Position numbers and translations under genes: made by a program. From Suilimivivens aceti (GTDB taxonomy: Bacteria; Bacillota; Clostridia; Lachnospirales; Lachnospiraceae): a DNA stretch of 64,000 nucleotides. Below the pieces are notes generated by a model. The model was not told the DNA's origin. It was given only the letters and a program-made list of their open reading frames with translations, and searched no databases. This document shows, one piece after another, positions 42,610 through 52,508 of this stretch (positions within the stretch are counted from its first letter, which is position 1; each line of letters opens with the position of its first letter). The DNA lies in assembly GCF_025567405.1 (NCBI RefSeq), contig NZ_JAOQKJ010000001.1, forward strand, positions 310,001 to 374,000. The letters are read 5' to 3'.

Positions 42610-44892
42610 TTATTCTGTTACCTTAAGTTCTCCCTGCCACAGTTCCCTGTCCTGATCCATTAGGACAATACGGAACATTCCGGGTTCTACTACCTTATTC
42701 ATATCACAATTATACAATGCAAGCTCATCAAAGGCAATCCGTATTCCTGCCTCTTTTTCTTCTCCCGGTTTCAGGCGGATCTTGGTAAATCCCTTCAGTT
42801 CACGGACACGGCGTACTACAGAAGCCTGCAGATCTGTGATATACAGCTGAGGAACGCAGAAGCCTTCCCTGTCCCCTGCATTTTTTACCTTAAACTGCAG
42901 TTCCACTCCTGTTTTATGAAGCTGTTCTTCTGTTATTTCCTTTTTCTCCAGCTTTACACCTGTATAGGTATATTCTGTATAATCAAGCCCATATCCAAAG
43001 GAAAACAACGGACTCTGCTTCTCATCCAGATAATGCATTGCCTGATAGGAGCTCTTGTAATTATAATAAACCGGCAGCTGTCCGTTTGCTCTCGGAAGGG
43101 ATACCGGAAGTCTTCCGGACGGATTTACAATACCACGGAGGATCTCCGCAATGGCCTGTCCGCCGCAGGGTCCTGGATAGAAGGATAAAAGAAGAGCATC
43201 CGACTCCTTTTCCACTTCATTGATTATCATGGGACGTCCGGCTATAACAACAGTGATCACCTTTTTGCTCTTTGCCCGTACTGCGCGGAACAGCCTCATT
43301 TGGGCTTCCGGGATATTCAGCTCTGACCGGTCCATGCCTTCCCCGCAGTCCATATATAAGTGATCAGAAAGTCTGGCTGCACCGTTTGCATCAAAGTCAG
43401 CCGCTGTAAAGCGGCTGGATGAAGAACCAAGAACCACAACGCTCACATCACATTTTTCCGCTTTTTCTTCTGCTTCCAGAAGCATTTCCTCTGTAGTTTC
43501 TGTCAGGTCACTTCCCTTTGCGAAAAGGATCTCTGCTTCCGGATACTGTTTATGAATTCCCTGATAAACAGTAGTTACCGAGTTTTCCCTGACAGGCGGT
43601 GTATAATCACCAAGCTGGCTGTAAATATCATCTGCATTTGGGCCAGTAACCAAAATACTTCCGGCATTTTCAAGAGGCAGGCTGTTTTCCCTGTTTTTCA
43701 ACAGAATCACAGATTCTCTGGCAAGATTCAATGATTCCGGATACTCCTCATAAGAAAACTCCGGCAGCATATTTTCCTCAACGAATGGATGTTCAAAGAT
43801 ACCCGCTTCAAATTTCAGCTTCAGGACACGGCGTACCGCCTGATTGATCTCATCCTCTGTGATCAGTCCTTTTCCTACCGCCTCTTCCAGATGGCTGTAG
43901 GCTTCGTCCAGAAGCCCGACATCTACACCTGCCCGGAGTGCAAGTCCTGCTGAAACGGTTCCATCACCTGTCATTTTATCAAGCTGATCGATTGCCAGTG
44001 CATCTGCCATAACAATGCCATCGAATCCGAATTCATTCCGCAGCAGCTCTGTCAGCAGCTTCCTGTTTGCATGACAGTAGATACCATCGATCTCATTATA
44101 GGCAGCCATGACACCCCTTACACCGGCTTTTACTGCACCCTGCATGGCCGGCAGATGGATTTCTCTGAGTTCATGCTCTCCAATTCTTGCTGCACTGGCA
44201 TTTACGCCACCAGTTGATTCTCCCTGTGCAGCAAAATGCTTGGCTACCACCTGTACACCGCCTTCATGGAGTCCCGTGATCGCTGCTGCCGCCAGATTGC
44301 TGCTTAAGAAAGGATCCTCACCATAGCATTCCTCAGATCTTCCCCATCTGGGATCCCGGAGCATATCCAACATGGAGCACAGCGCCAGGTGGGCACCCAT
44401 ACCTTTCAGCTGACTGCCACAGACACGATATGCTTTCCGCAAAAGTTCCGGATGAAACGTTGCACCAGCAGCCAGATTAACCGGAAGAAGATATCCGTCC
44501 AGCGCCTGATGCCCGTGAGGACATTCCGAGCTCATCATGACCGGAATATGAAGTCTAGAATGCTCCATTACGTACTTTTGGATCTCATTATACAATTTTA
44601 TGGCCATTTCTCCGCAAAGACCGTTTTCATAATCTCTCTCCGACCAGGGATCCGAACGGTACAGCCCGTACAGGGCTCCAAGTCCTCCGCAGTTCTCCAC
44701 CTCTTTATAAAATTCATCCTTCAGGGTAACAGTATCACCCTTTCTGTCATAGATCCGGAATCCATAAAGCTTCTGATTCAGCTGTCCTGCTTTTTCTTTC
44801 AGTGTCATTTCCGCAAGCAGCAGGTCAGCACGTTCTCCTGCACTTTTACCGGTATCCATCCATGATCTGTTTTCGCTACTATTTCTGTTCAT
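42610..44892 (-). CDS. GH3 beta-glucosidase-type glycosidase
   Basis: A 760-residue cytosolic GH3 enzyme with the usual order: (beta/alpha)8 barrel (to about residue 370), alpha/beta sandwich (about 400-600) and C-terminal fibronectin III-like domain (from about 640). Seen: DPRWGRSEECYGEDP, VVAKHFAAQGE, the nucleophile Asp297 in FDGIVMADALAID, and LSFYPGPCGGQAIAEIL. It would remove terminal beta-linked glucose or xylose. No signal peptide, so it works on imported sugars. It follows the ABC permeases and precedes GH130. Confidence 0.92.
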   Translation of the reverse strand: MNRNSSENRSWMDTGKSAGERADLLLAEMTLKEKAGQLNQKLYGFRIYDRKGDTVTLKDEFYKEVENCGGLGALYGLYRSDPWSERDYENGLCGEMAIKLYNEIQKYVMEHSRLHIPVMMSSECPHGHQALDGYLLPVNLAAGATFHPELLRKAYRVCGSQLKGMGAHLALCSMLDMLRDPRWGRSEECYGEDPFLSSNLAAAAITGLHEGGVQVVAKHFAAQGESTGGVNASAARIGEHELREIHLPAMQGAVKAGVRGVMAAYNEIDGIYCHANRKLLTELLRNEFGFDGIVMADALAIDQLDKMTGDGTVSAGLALRAGVDVGLLDEAYSHLEEAVGKGLITEDEINQAVRRVLKLKFEAGIFEHPFVEENMLPEFSYEEYPESLNLARESVILLKNRENSLPLENAGSILVTGPNADDIYSQLGDYTPPVRENSVTTVYQGIHKQYPEAEILFAKGSDLTETTEEMLLEAEEKAEKCDVSVVVLGSSSSRFTAADFDANGAARLSDHLYMDCGEGMDRSELNIPEAQMRLFRAVRAKSKKVITVVIAGRPMIINEVEKESDALLLSFYPGPCGGQAIAEILRGIVNPSGRLPVSLPRANGQLPVYYNYKSSYQAMHYLDEKQSPLFSFGYGLDYTEYTYTGVKLEKKEITEEQLHKTGVELQFKVKNAGDREGFCVPQLYITDLQASVVRRVRELKGFTKIRLKPGEEKEAGIRIAFDELALYNCDMNKVVEPGMFRIVLMDQDRELWQGELKVTE

Positions 44893-44972
44893 TTTTCTAT
44901 ATCCTGCAGTTCTGCTTCCAGCAGTTCTCTCCTTTTAAATATCTGTTTTTACTTTTTCATCGCCCAGCCTGT

Positions 44973-45824
44973 TTACCCTTTCACTGCGCCATCTGAAAAT
45001 CCCTTGTAGATCCATTTCTGTGCAAATATAAATCCTACAAATACAGGTATACTCACCACGATAATTCCTGCTGCGATCACACTCCATTCTGACGAGTAAG
45101 GACCAATAAAGCGGTACAGCACTGTTGACATGACACCTTTTTCTGTTGCCGGCAGATACAGAAATGCTGTATAAAAATCATTATAAATATATGTAATTTT
45201 AATAATGCAGGCAGTTACAATCGCCGGTTTTAACATCGGGAGCAGAATATTCCAGTAAATCCTGAAGTAGGAACAGCCTTCCATTAATGCAGACTCATCT
45301 ACAGAAATGGAAATCTGATTCAGATACTGTCTGTAAAGATACAGGCTTACAATATCTACTCCGGAATATAGGATAACAACACTGAACAGATTATTGACAA
45401 GACCTACTCTGGCAAAATCCTTGAAAATGATCAGATGTACGATAATGCCTGGCACGAAGGAAGCCATCATATAAAATCTGTCAATAAATCCCTTTCCCTT
45501 AAACTGGAAACGGGACAGGCAGAAGGCAACCATTGTACACAATACAGTAGATATGATGCAGGCAAATACTATAATAAAAATAGTATTTGCAAATCCTCTG
45601 AGCAAATTTCCCTTTATCATTACAGTTGCATAATTGCTGAAATTCTTAAAGTTTTCTGGAAGCTCCATGCTGCCCGTGGAGAGATATTCAATTTTCGTTT
45701 TAAAGGAAGCCAGAAAAACACCGATCAGAGGATAAATGACAACAAATGCCACAAAGATCAATATGATGTATTTCAGGATAGCTATACTGTATTTTTTTAC
45801 TTTATCACTCATATGTATTCTCAT
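44973..45824 (-). CDS. Sugar ABC transporter permease, MalG type (second system)
   Basis: A 283-residue CUT1 permease with six membrane helices and the EAA-loop region DESALMEGCSYFRIYW. Two starts are possible: ATG at 45824, close behind AAGGAGGAG, or ATG at 45812 with a longer gap; the first is taken. The gene overlaps the end of the frameshifted MalF-type permease by about 20 bases. With the binding protein at 46848-48194 it imports an oligosaccharide for the GH3 and GH130 enzymes. Confidence 0.88.
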   Translation of the reverse strand: MRIHMSDKVKKYSIAILKYIILIFVAFVVIYPLIGVFLASFKTKIEYLSTGSMELPENFKNFSNYATVMIKGNLLRGFANTIFIIVFACIISTVLCTMVAFCLSRFQFKGKGFIDRFYMMASFVPGIIVHLIIFKDFARVGLVNNLFSVVILYSGVDIVSLYLYRQYLNQISISVDESALMEGCSYFRIYWNILLPMLKPAIVTACIIKITYIYNDFYTAFLYLPATEKGVMSTVLYRFIGPYSSEWSVIAAGIIVVSIPVFVGFIFAQKWIYKGFSDGAVKG

Positions 45825-46729
45825 TCTCCTCCTTGAAAACAATATTCTTAAACACCATAACAACAGCTGCTATCACCAGCATACAGATTGCCATGGCACA
45901 GGCCTGTCCATATTTGTTATAGCTGAATGCTGTCTCAATAAGTGTTGTGGAAAAAGAGTTCGTTCCATTCTTTCCATTCGTGAGAACATAAGGAATGTCA
46001 AATACAGAAATAGAATTCACAATGGAGAAAGTCGCCATCAGTCCGACAATCATTTTGATATTCGGATAAGTAATGGCTTTGAACATTGCCCATGCCCCCG
46101 GCTCCGTCAATTGCTGCTGCATCATAATATTCCGAGGAAATAGACTGCATAGTTCCAAGATAGATCAGAAAGCTGTAGCCCACATTTTTCCACAGGAAAA
46201 TAAATGCCAGTGCAAAATTGCAGGTTTTAGGATCTGAAATCCATACCTTAATATAGTCACCAAAACCTGCCACATTCATCAGCGTATCCAATCCACCACC
46301 GATCTGATAGAACATACGGAATGCCATAGCTACCGCTACACCATTCATAATGAACGGGAAGAAAATGATTCCTTTAAAAAAGCCGCTCCCACGCAGCTTC
46401 TTGTTCATGATCACTGCGAGAAACAGTGAGAGCACCTGCTGCAGAAGCCCTGCCAGAAGATAATAACCTGCCGTCACAAATACATTTCTGTAGGATTCTG
46501 TTGTAAAAATATTTTTGTAATTATAAACGCCCACGAAATCATACGGTGACACAGAACCCTTCCAGTCCGTAAAGCTGTAATAAAACATGGTAATGATAGG
46601 ATATACTGTAAAATACAGAAGAAAGAGCATCGGAATTGTTAAGAACAGAATCAATATCTTTCTTTTCTGCCATTTTCTTTTGGATCCCAGTTTCCCTTTT
46701 TCTTGTTTTGCCAATTGCTGTACCTCCAT
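45805..46729 (-). pseudogene. Sugar ABC transporter permease, MalF type, broken by a +1 frameshift
   Basis: Two overlapping frames together make one CUT1 permease. The first frame gives the N-terminus, five helices and EYYDAAAIDGAG of the EAA loop, then goes out of frame; the second continues AWAMFKAITYPNIKM to a normal C-terminus. The join is a run of five C (46095-46099 on the plus strand); one fewer would restore a 307-residue protein. As read, the protein ends about 30 residues after the EAA loop starts and lacks the last helices. This may be a sequencing error, a true mutation or slippage in the homopolymer. The intact partner permease and binding protein argue that the gene is or was functional. 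Confidence 0.85.
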
Positions 46730-46766
46730 CCTGTTCCGACTTTCTCACTATTTTTTTGTCTTTTTT

Positions 46767-46791
46767 ATACTATATTGATATCATATAGTAT
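46767..46791 (-). other. Intercistronic hairpin (AT-rich)
   Basis: A perfect 9-base stem ATACTATAT/ATATAGTAT with a 7-base loop just upstream of the permease gene. On the minus strand it is followed by A-rich, not U-rich, sequence, so it is not a standard terminator. Confidence 0.4.
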
Positions 46792-46796
46792 AATGA

Positions 46797-46823
46797 ATGG
46801 GAGAGCGTATACCGCCCTCCCAT
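46797..46823 (-). other. Intercistronic hairpin after the binding-protein gene
   Basis: An 11-base stem (ATGGGAGGGCG against CGCTCTCCCAT, one mismatch) with a 5-base loop lies 24 bases after the binding-protein stop. Stems in this place often protect the upstream message, giving more binding protein than permease, as in maltose operons (established knowledge); that use is inferred here. Confidence 0.5.
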
Positions 46824-46847
46824 CAGGCTATCATGTGCTGAAGCTGC

Positions 46848-48194
46848 TTACTGGAAATTCTTTCCCCAGAGCTCATTCAGCTTATCATATTCAGGCTCTC
46901 CACCATTCATAACCGGCAGCATAACATAATCAAGAAGATATCCATCGAAAGAGTAAACATCTATCTCAGCAGTTCCTGCCATTTCCTGAATCTTAGGATC
47001 CTTTGCAGGAGAAGTATAAGTCTCTACATAATCAAGATCCTGCAGGAACGCAAGATCAGGCTGGTTTTCACCACCGTCAATCATGATTTCATTCATACCA
47101 AGTGCCAAGGCCATATTCTCACAGAAGAATGCACAAAATTCCTTTGCAAGCTCAAGGTTTTCAGAATTCTTATTAACACCCATAAACAGATCCTGCGCAA
47201 TTCTCATTCTGAGCTTATTGTCCGCACTTACATCATTCTTGTAAGGGAAAGGAATAAACCCAATAGAATCAGCGGAAAGACCAAGTTCTTCTGCATGCTC
47301 CTGTGCCTGGGATAATGCCCATGTACCTGTAAATATAAATGCAGTTTTCCCTCCGCCAATGGATGTCAGTGAAGAATCCCACTGATCTGCTGTTACAACA
47401 TCAGCTTCTACATATCCCTTCTTTGCAAAATCAGCCAGAATATCATCAGCTTCTCTTAAAGCACTTCCTTCAGCCCACGGAGTCTGATCTGTCAGAATCT
47501 TATTTGCATAATCATCATCACCAGACATGGTGATTGCCAGATTGTCCCAGTAACGCATGGTCCATACAGAACCTGCATTTGTGTAAATACCCGTAATACC
47601 ATTTTCTTTACACTTTTCGAGATCTGCATACAGCTCATCGAGAGTTTTGGGAACCACGCCATCACAGTATGTATCCAAAACTGTTTTATTGTAAAGAAGT
47701 CCTTCGTATACGATACCGATCGGAATGCCATAGCTCTGGCCTTCATACTGCATATAGTCACCATAATAGTATTTTGATGCCATTTCTGTCGCATCTCCTA
47801 GAGGTGCAAAATAATTTGGCAGCTCACTTGCCAGCAGAACAGAAGGAACAAGGATTACATCCTCATATTGTCCACCAGTCAGTCTGGTAACCTGCTGTTC
47901 ATCACTTGCACCTGACAGTGTTGTAAATTTTACTTCTTTTAATTCAGGGTGAAGCTTCTTGAATTCATCCACAACAGGAACAATATTTTCTTCATAGAAA
48001 TCTTCCGGATAATGGAATGCAAGAGACAAAGTAACATCTCCTGCTGCCGTACTGTCATCTGCTGCCTCTGTTTCCTGTGTTTCTGCTGCAGTGCTGTCAG
48101 TTTCTGTTGCTGTACCGGTACTGCTTCCGCATCCGGCAAGTGTTGTCATAACCATTGCTGCAGTCATAATCGCTGCAATCCATTTTTTCTTCAT
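46848..48194 (-). CDS. Sugar-binding lipoprotein of ABC transporter (second system)
   Basis: A 448-residue extracellular solute-binding protein. Lipobox TTLAGC with lipidated Cys22, a Ser/Thr/Glu-rich linker to about residue 50, then a family 1 sugar-binding fold. GGGAGGG precedes the chosen ATG; the frame is open for eight more codons. First gene of the second glycan cluster and divergent from an AraC gene, so it is probably induced by its own sugar. Specificity cannot be read; GH130 and GH3 enzymes downstream suggest a beta-mannoside or beta-glucoside. Confidence 0.92.
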   Translation of the reverse strand: MKKKWIAAIMTAAMVMTTLAGCGSSTGTATETDSTAAETQETEAADDSTAAGDVTLSLAFHYPEDFYEENIVPVVDEFKKLHPELKEVKFTTLSGASDEQQVTRLTGGQYEDVILVPSVLLASELPNYFAPLGDATEMASKYYYGDYMQYEGQSYGIPIGIVYEGLLYNKTVLDTYCDGVVPKTLDELYADLEKCKENGITGIYTNAGSVWTMRYWDNLAITMSGDDDYANKILTDQTPWAEGSALREADDILADFAKKGYVEADVVTADQWDSSLTSIGGGKTAFIFTGTWALSQAQEHAEELGLSADSIGFIPFPYKNDVSADNKLRMRIAQDLFMGVNKNSENLELAKEFCAFFCENMALALGMNEIMIDGGENQPDLAFLQDLDYVETYTSPAKDPKIQEMAGTAEIDVYSFDGYLLDYVMLPVMNGGEPEYDKLNELWGKNFQ

Positions 48195-48388
48195 TATGAT
48201 GCCCTCCCTTTGGTTCATTTTTATTTGGATTGACTTTATTAAACACCATATCAGTCCCTTTTTCCTCTTTCATGTTGACTATGTTTTATGGTATATTGAT
48301 CTTTCCTTTTTTTGAATTTCCTATTGATAATTTTTATGTGAACACTTATTTTATAGGTAATCTTTTTTATTGAAGGAGAGAATGATTC
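48195..48388. promoter_or_regulatory. Divergent control region of second glycan cluster
   Basis: 194 AT-rich bases between a binding-protein gene (minus) and an AraC gene (plus). On the plus strand TTGATA near 48324 with a weak TATTTT 17 bases on is the best promoter guess. No clear LacI-type palindrome was found. GAAGGAGAG before the AraC ATG is a strong ribosome site. Confidence 0.35.
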
Positions 48389-49225
48389 ATGCTACCTATC
48401 TTTCTGAAACTTGCAAAAGAAGAATATGATTTTGGTCCCCGTGCCCTGTACCAGACAAGTGTTGCTGATACTTTTCCAGATCATTATCATGATTTTTATG
48501 AGGTCTTTCTGGTAACTTATGGCAAAGCTGTTCACAGCATCAATAATTCCCAGCAGCTCCTGTCCCAGGGAAGTCTTGTCTTTATACGCCCTAATGATGT
48601 CCACAGCTACGCTGCCATTAACTATTTTGATTTCAAGATCATTAACATCGGGTATTATATAAGTGAAATCGCCCCCGTTCTTTCATACCTTGGCATTTCC
48701 CCTTCTGTCATTGACTCTCCTCTGCTTCCTATTCACCTTAAAATAGAAGGAAAACAGTTTGATCATCTGCGTGATATGCTTTTAGAGCTCGCTTCCCTGT
48801 ACCCCAGTCAAAAATGCCGCCCCTTATTCCGTTCCTTCGCTTCTGAGCTCTATTATCCTCTGCTTGGCGCAGAAACAGAATTTGTCCATACAAGAACTCA
48901 GCTGATTCCGGACTGGCTCTACAAGCTGGATATTGAAATGAGCAAACGTCACAATTATATCCAGGGGCTCCAAAGGCTCATGGAATTATGCAACTATTCC
49001 CAGGCCCACGTGATCCGCTCCTTTCAGAAGTATTATAAAATGTCTCCCACGGAGTATATCAACAGTAAGCGTATGGTATATGCCTGTGAGCTGATCCTTT
49101 CTAATAAGTACAGCATTACTGAGATCTGTTATCAGTGCGGATTTAATAATCTGAGTCATTTCTATAATGTATTTCACTCTATTTATCACTGCACTCCAAA
49201 GGATTTTGCCGCAAGGCATATGTAA
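48389..49225 (+). CDS. AraC-family transcriptional regulator
   Basis: A 278-residue regulator. The N-terminal half has a cupin sensor pattern (DHYHDFYEVFLVTYG, GSLVFIRPNDVHSY). The C-terminal half has the two helix-turn-helix motifs (LMELCNYSQAHVIRSFQKYYK and ITEICYQCGFNNLSHFYNVF) with the CTPKDF ending. It lies divergent from the sugar-binding gene and 141 bases upstream of the glycyl radical enzyme gene on the same strand, so it could control either or both. Confidence 0.9.
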   Translation: MLPIFLKLAKEEYDFGPRALYQTSVADTFPDHYHDFYEVFLVTYGKAVHSINNSQQLLSQGSLVFIRPNDVHSYAAINYFDFKIINIGYYISEIAPVLSYLGISPSVIDSPLLPIHLKIEGKQFDHLRDMLLELASLYPSQKCRPLFRSFASELYYPLLGAETEFVHTRTQLIPDWLYKLDIEMSKRHNYIQGLQRLMELCNYSQAHVIRSFQKYYKMSPTEYINSKRMVYACELILSNKYSITEICYQCGFNNLSHFYNVFHSIYHCTPKDFAARHM

Positions 49226-49366
49226 CAGAACTTATCAATACAGCATAATAAAAAGCGCATAGAGTAAAGGTGAATTTTTTACTTCTGTTATACACTGAAA
49301 TCAGTCTCATTAATCTATTTTTCAGAACTGCAGGATAACAGAATTATATGACAGGAGATCTATACA

Positions 49367-51601
49367 ATGAATAGAAAACATATCCAAGATACCTTTGATT
49401 ATTTTTTACATTTTACCGAAATTTACCGCACAAATGAGAACAAGTATCTCCGGGAGGCACGCATACTGAAGCTTCAGATTCCGCACATTCTACAGGATTT
49501 CCAGAAGGGAGATCTTCTTGCTGGCAGTATTCACCACACCTTTATTGGCTTCAGTCCGCAATATGGCGGCAAATACATTTACTTTTTTGAAGAGGATCAG
49601 GCAAGAAAACTTCTTGACGATAATAGGGAATTCCTGTCCCGGATTGATGAAATAGAAGCTGCCATTGCTTACTGGCATACAGAACGTACTCTGTACAAGC
49701 TGAATGATCGTTTTGCATCAAAGCATGGTCATCTCGATCCATATCAAAAGGCTGTACACAGACTGGGGGAAGAAGGGCGCCTTGGCGTTTCCAGCATTCC
49801 TGATGGCCGTCTTGCCCTCACCATACCCGATCTGGACAAGCTTCTTCAGCTTGGACTTCACCATCTTTATGAGGAAGTTGCACTGAAGGACCAGACAGAT
49901 CCTTTTATCCAGGCTCTGCTGATCACGATTACTACAGTTGAGGATGCCATTGATTTCTACAAATATCAGCTCTGCAGCCTTTTGGAAAAGGATCCCGATA
50001 ATACAGAGCTGCGCCGTATTTACGCTGACCTCAGCCGCATCCGTTATCAGAAACCAAATACTTTTTTAGAAGCCCTGCAGCTTTTCTGGATCTATGCTGT
50101 GATATCTGACCTGATGAATTATGGCCGTATGGATATTTATCTTGGCGATTTCTATGCTGCAGATCTTCAGCAGGGCATTATTGATGAAGAAACAGCTATC
50201 AGCTATCTTACTGATCTTTATGGAAAGATCAGGCGAATCGGCAAGATCCATGACGCCCGCATCATCCTTGGTGGTCTTGGACGAAGAAATCCCCAGAATG
50301 CAGATCAGCTTGCTCTTCTCCTTATGGAAACCACCAGGCGGACAAAAGAGGTTATCCCACAATTGACATTACGATGCTACGAGGGTATGAACCAGACTGT
50401 TTTTGACAAAGCCCTTCAGGTAAATGCCGAAGGCTGCTCCTTTCCGATCCTGTACAGTGACGATACCAATATTCCCGCTATCCAGAAAGCCTTTCAGGTA
50501 AATCTGGACGATGCCATGAGCTATATTCCGGCCGGCTGTGGTGAATATATTCTGGAGGGACGGAGTGTGGGGACTCCAAACAGCTCCCTGAATCTGTTGA
50601 AAGCACTGGAGCTTGCCCTTCATCACGGCAGAGATATGTATTATCAGGTACAGGCCGGTCCCGACACTGGTGCTGTAGAGGATTTTGCAACCTTTGAAGA
50701 TCTCTGGGATGCCTTTACTGCACAGATAGATCCTGAGCTTACTCTTGTAGCCTTTGCAGAAAAAGACTGTTACGATATCATTGCCGAAAATGCCGGGTGT
50801 CTTCATCTGAGTCTTTTGATGCACGACTGTCTGGAAAAAGGTAAACCTCTTTTAGAAGGTGGTGTCCGCTATTTTCACGGCATGACTGAAATCATGGGTA
50901 TGATATCTGCCGCTGACAGTCTTACTGCAATCAAAACCCTTGTTTATGACAGGCAGATCATGAGTTTAAAACAGCTTGTAAGTATACTGGATGCCAATTT
51001 TGAAGGCTATGAAAAGGAGCGCAGGCTTATGCAGTCCTGCCCCAAGTACGGAAACGACAATGATGAAGCCGACCGCATGGCAATCCGTGTCTTTAACTAT
51101 ATCGCAAAGGCCAGCCTCGCCCTTACAGATCAGACCGGCCTTGATAAATACATGATGGTCAGTGTCAATAATAGCGAAAGCGCTGTCTGGGGCAATGTCA
51201 CCATGGCATCTGCCTGTGGAAGGAAAAATGGAGAAGCTCTTGCCAATGCCAACGGGGCTTCTATTGGCTGTGACAGAAGTGGTGCCACCGCACTTTTAAA
51301 TTCCATGCGCAAATTTGATCACTCACTGCATGCCGGCGTGATTAATAACATCCGTTTTACAAAAGAACTGTTTACAGACCAGTTTGATAAAATGAAACAG
51401 CTTATCCAGGCATTTTTCATGAATAATGGCAGTCAGCTGAATCTGATGGTAATTGGAAAGGATGACTTGATCAAAGCCAAGGAGCATCCCGAGAAATATC
51501 AGAACCTGATTGTCAGGATCGGTGGCTTCAGTGCCCGCTTTGTAGAACTGGATCCCATTGTACAGGAAGAAATTATCAGACGTACTACGTTTGCTTCCTA
51601 G
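49367..51601 (+). CDS. Glycyl radical enzyme of unknown substrate (PFL-like superfamily)
   Basis: A 744-residue member of the glycyl radical enzyme superfamily. Seen: the thiyl-radical Cys391 in PAGCGEY, with Glu393 making the C-x-E pattern of radical dehydratases and lyases instead of the Cys-Cys pair of pyruvate formate-lyase; and the glycyl radical loop RIGGFSARF with Gly720, 24 residues from the end. The loop departs from the common RVxGY form (Ile and Phe in place of Val and Tyr). The activase gene follows 13 bases later. The enzyme would be oxygen-sensitive and cytosolic. Substrate unknown: the cluster of ABC transporter, GH3, GH130 and AraC genes next to it suggests a sugar-derived or glycoside-released compound. 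AGGAG stands 8 bases before the ATG. Confidence 0.9.
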   Translation: MNRKHIQDTFDYFLHFTEIYRTNENKYLREARILKLQIPHILQDFQKGDLLAGSIHHTFIGFSPQYGGKYIYFFEEDQARKLLDDNREFLSRIDEIEAAIAYWHTERTLYKLNDRFASKHGHLDPYQKAVHRLGEEGRLGVSSIPDGRLALTIPDLDKLLQLGLHHLYEEVALKDQTDPFIQALLITITTVEDAIDFYKYQLCSLLEKDPDNTELRRIYADLSRIRYQKPNTFLEALQLFWIYAVISDLMNYGRMDIYLGDFYAADLQQGIIDEETAISYLTDLYGKIRRIGKIHDARIILGGLGRRNPQNADQLALLLMETTRRTKEVIPQLTLRCYEGMNQTVFDKALQVNAEGCSFPILYSDDTNIPAIQKAFQVNLDDAMSYIPAGCGEYILEGRSVGTPNSSLNLLKALELALHHGRDMYYQVQAGPDTGAVEDFATFEDLWDAFTAQIDPELTLVAFAEKDCYDIIAENAGCLHLSLLMHDCLEKGKPLLEGGVRYFHGMTEIMGMISAADSLTAIKTLVYDRQIMSLKQLVSILDANFEGYEKERRLMQSCPKYGNDNDEADRMAIRVFNYIAKASLALTDQTGLDKYMMVSVNNSESAVWGNVTMASACGRKNGEALANANGASIGCDRSGATALLNSMRKFDHSLHAGVINNIRFTKELFTDQFDKMKQLIQAFFMNNGSQLNLMVIGKDDLIKAKEHPEKYQNLIVRIGGFSARFVELDPIVQEEIIRRTTFAS

Positions 51602-51614
51602 ATTGTGAGGAAAT

Positions 51615-52499
51615 ATGGGTATTATTTTTGATATACAGAAATTCTGTCTCCACGATGGTCCTGGGATCCGCACCACTGTTTTTCTAAAGGGCTGCAACAT
51701 TCGCTGTCTCTGGTGTCATAATCCGGAATCGTTCCAAAAGCAGCCGGAACTTTCCTACACAGCTTCCAACTGCATTGGCTGTGAGCGCTGTACTACTGTA
51801 TGTCCGGTTCATGCACACTCTTTTGATGAAAACGGACATCATATAGACCGTTCTCTGTGTACTGCCTGTGGCACCTGCGTACAGGAATGCCTAACAAATG
51901 CCCTGAAGATTTTCGGCATGGAACGCAGTGTACAGGATATCCTTTCAGAAGTGGTAAAGGACCGGCCTTATTTTGAACAGAGCGGTGGCGGCATCACAAT
52001 CTCTGGCGGAGAACCTACTACGCAGTACGATTTTCTGCTTGAGCTTCTCACCGAAGCAAAGAAAGAAAATCTGCACATCTGTCTGGAAACCAATGGCATC
52101 GTTGCACCGGCACGATTTCGGGAGCTTACCCGTTATGTGGATCTGTTCCTGCTGGACTATAAAGCTACTGGTGCTGGACTCCACAGGCGGCTGACAGGTG
52201 TTGATAATCACCTCATGCTGGAGAACCTTGCATATATGAATGAGATCCATCATCCTCTCATTCTCCGCTGCCCCATTATTCCCGGCTGTAACGATACAGA
52301 AGAGCATTTTTCTGCTATACGTCATTTACAGGAATCCTACTCCTGTATCCAATCCTGTGAGATCATGCCCTATCACTCCCTTGGCAGCTCCAAATGGGAA
52401 CAGCTTGGCAGGGATTATTCCCTTTCTGACCTTCCTGATGCCAGTATGGAGCAGAAGGCTTTCTGGAACTATGCTGCCAGCAATCCATCTATGTGCTGA
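51615..52499 (+). CDS. Glycyl radical enzyme activase (radical SAM)
   Basis: A 294-residue radical SAM enzyme that installs the glycyl radical on the neighbouring enzyme. Seen: FCLHDGPGIRTTVFLKGC, the SAM-cluster motif CNIRCLWC, an inserted ferredoxin-like domain with two cysteine sets (CIGCERCTTVCP and CTACGTCVQEC), and the SGGEPT motif. The ferredoxin insert is usual in activases of non-PFL glycyl radical enzymes. It ends at a strong terminator, so the two genes make a compact unit. Confidence 0.94.
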   Translation: MGIIFDIQKFCLHDGPGIRTTVFLKGCNIRCLWCHNPESFQKQPELSYTASNCIGCERCTTVCPVHAHSFDENGHHIDRSLCTACGTCVQECLTNALKIFGMERSVQDILSEVVKDRPYFEQSGGGITISGGEPTTQYDFLLELLTEAKKENLHICLETNGIVAPARFRELTRYVDLFLLDYKATGAGLHRRLTGVDNHLMLENLAYMNEIHHPLILRCPIIPGCNDTEEHFSAIRHLQESYSCIQSCEIMPYHSLGSSKWEQLGRDYSLSDLPDASMEQKAFWNYAASNPSMC

Positions 52500-52508
52500 C
52501 AGATTATC

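Noticed and set aside
46539..46748. 69-codon frame as an alternative start of the permease
   Set aside because: It is out of frame with the membrane segments; the 46729 frame gives the proper N-terminus.
49226..49366. Independent promoter for the glycyl radical enzyme
   Set aside because: No paired -35/-10 boxes could be seen; the gene may be read from the AraC promoter or from one not visible by eye.
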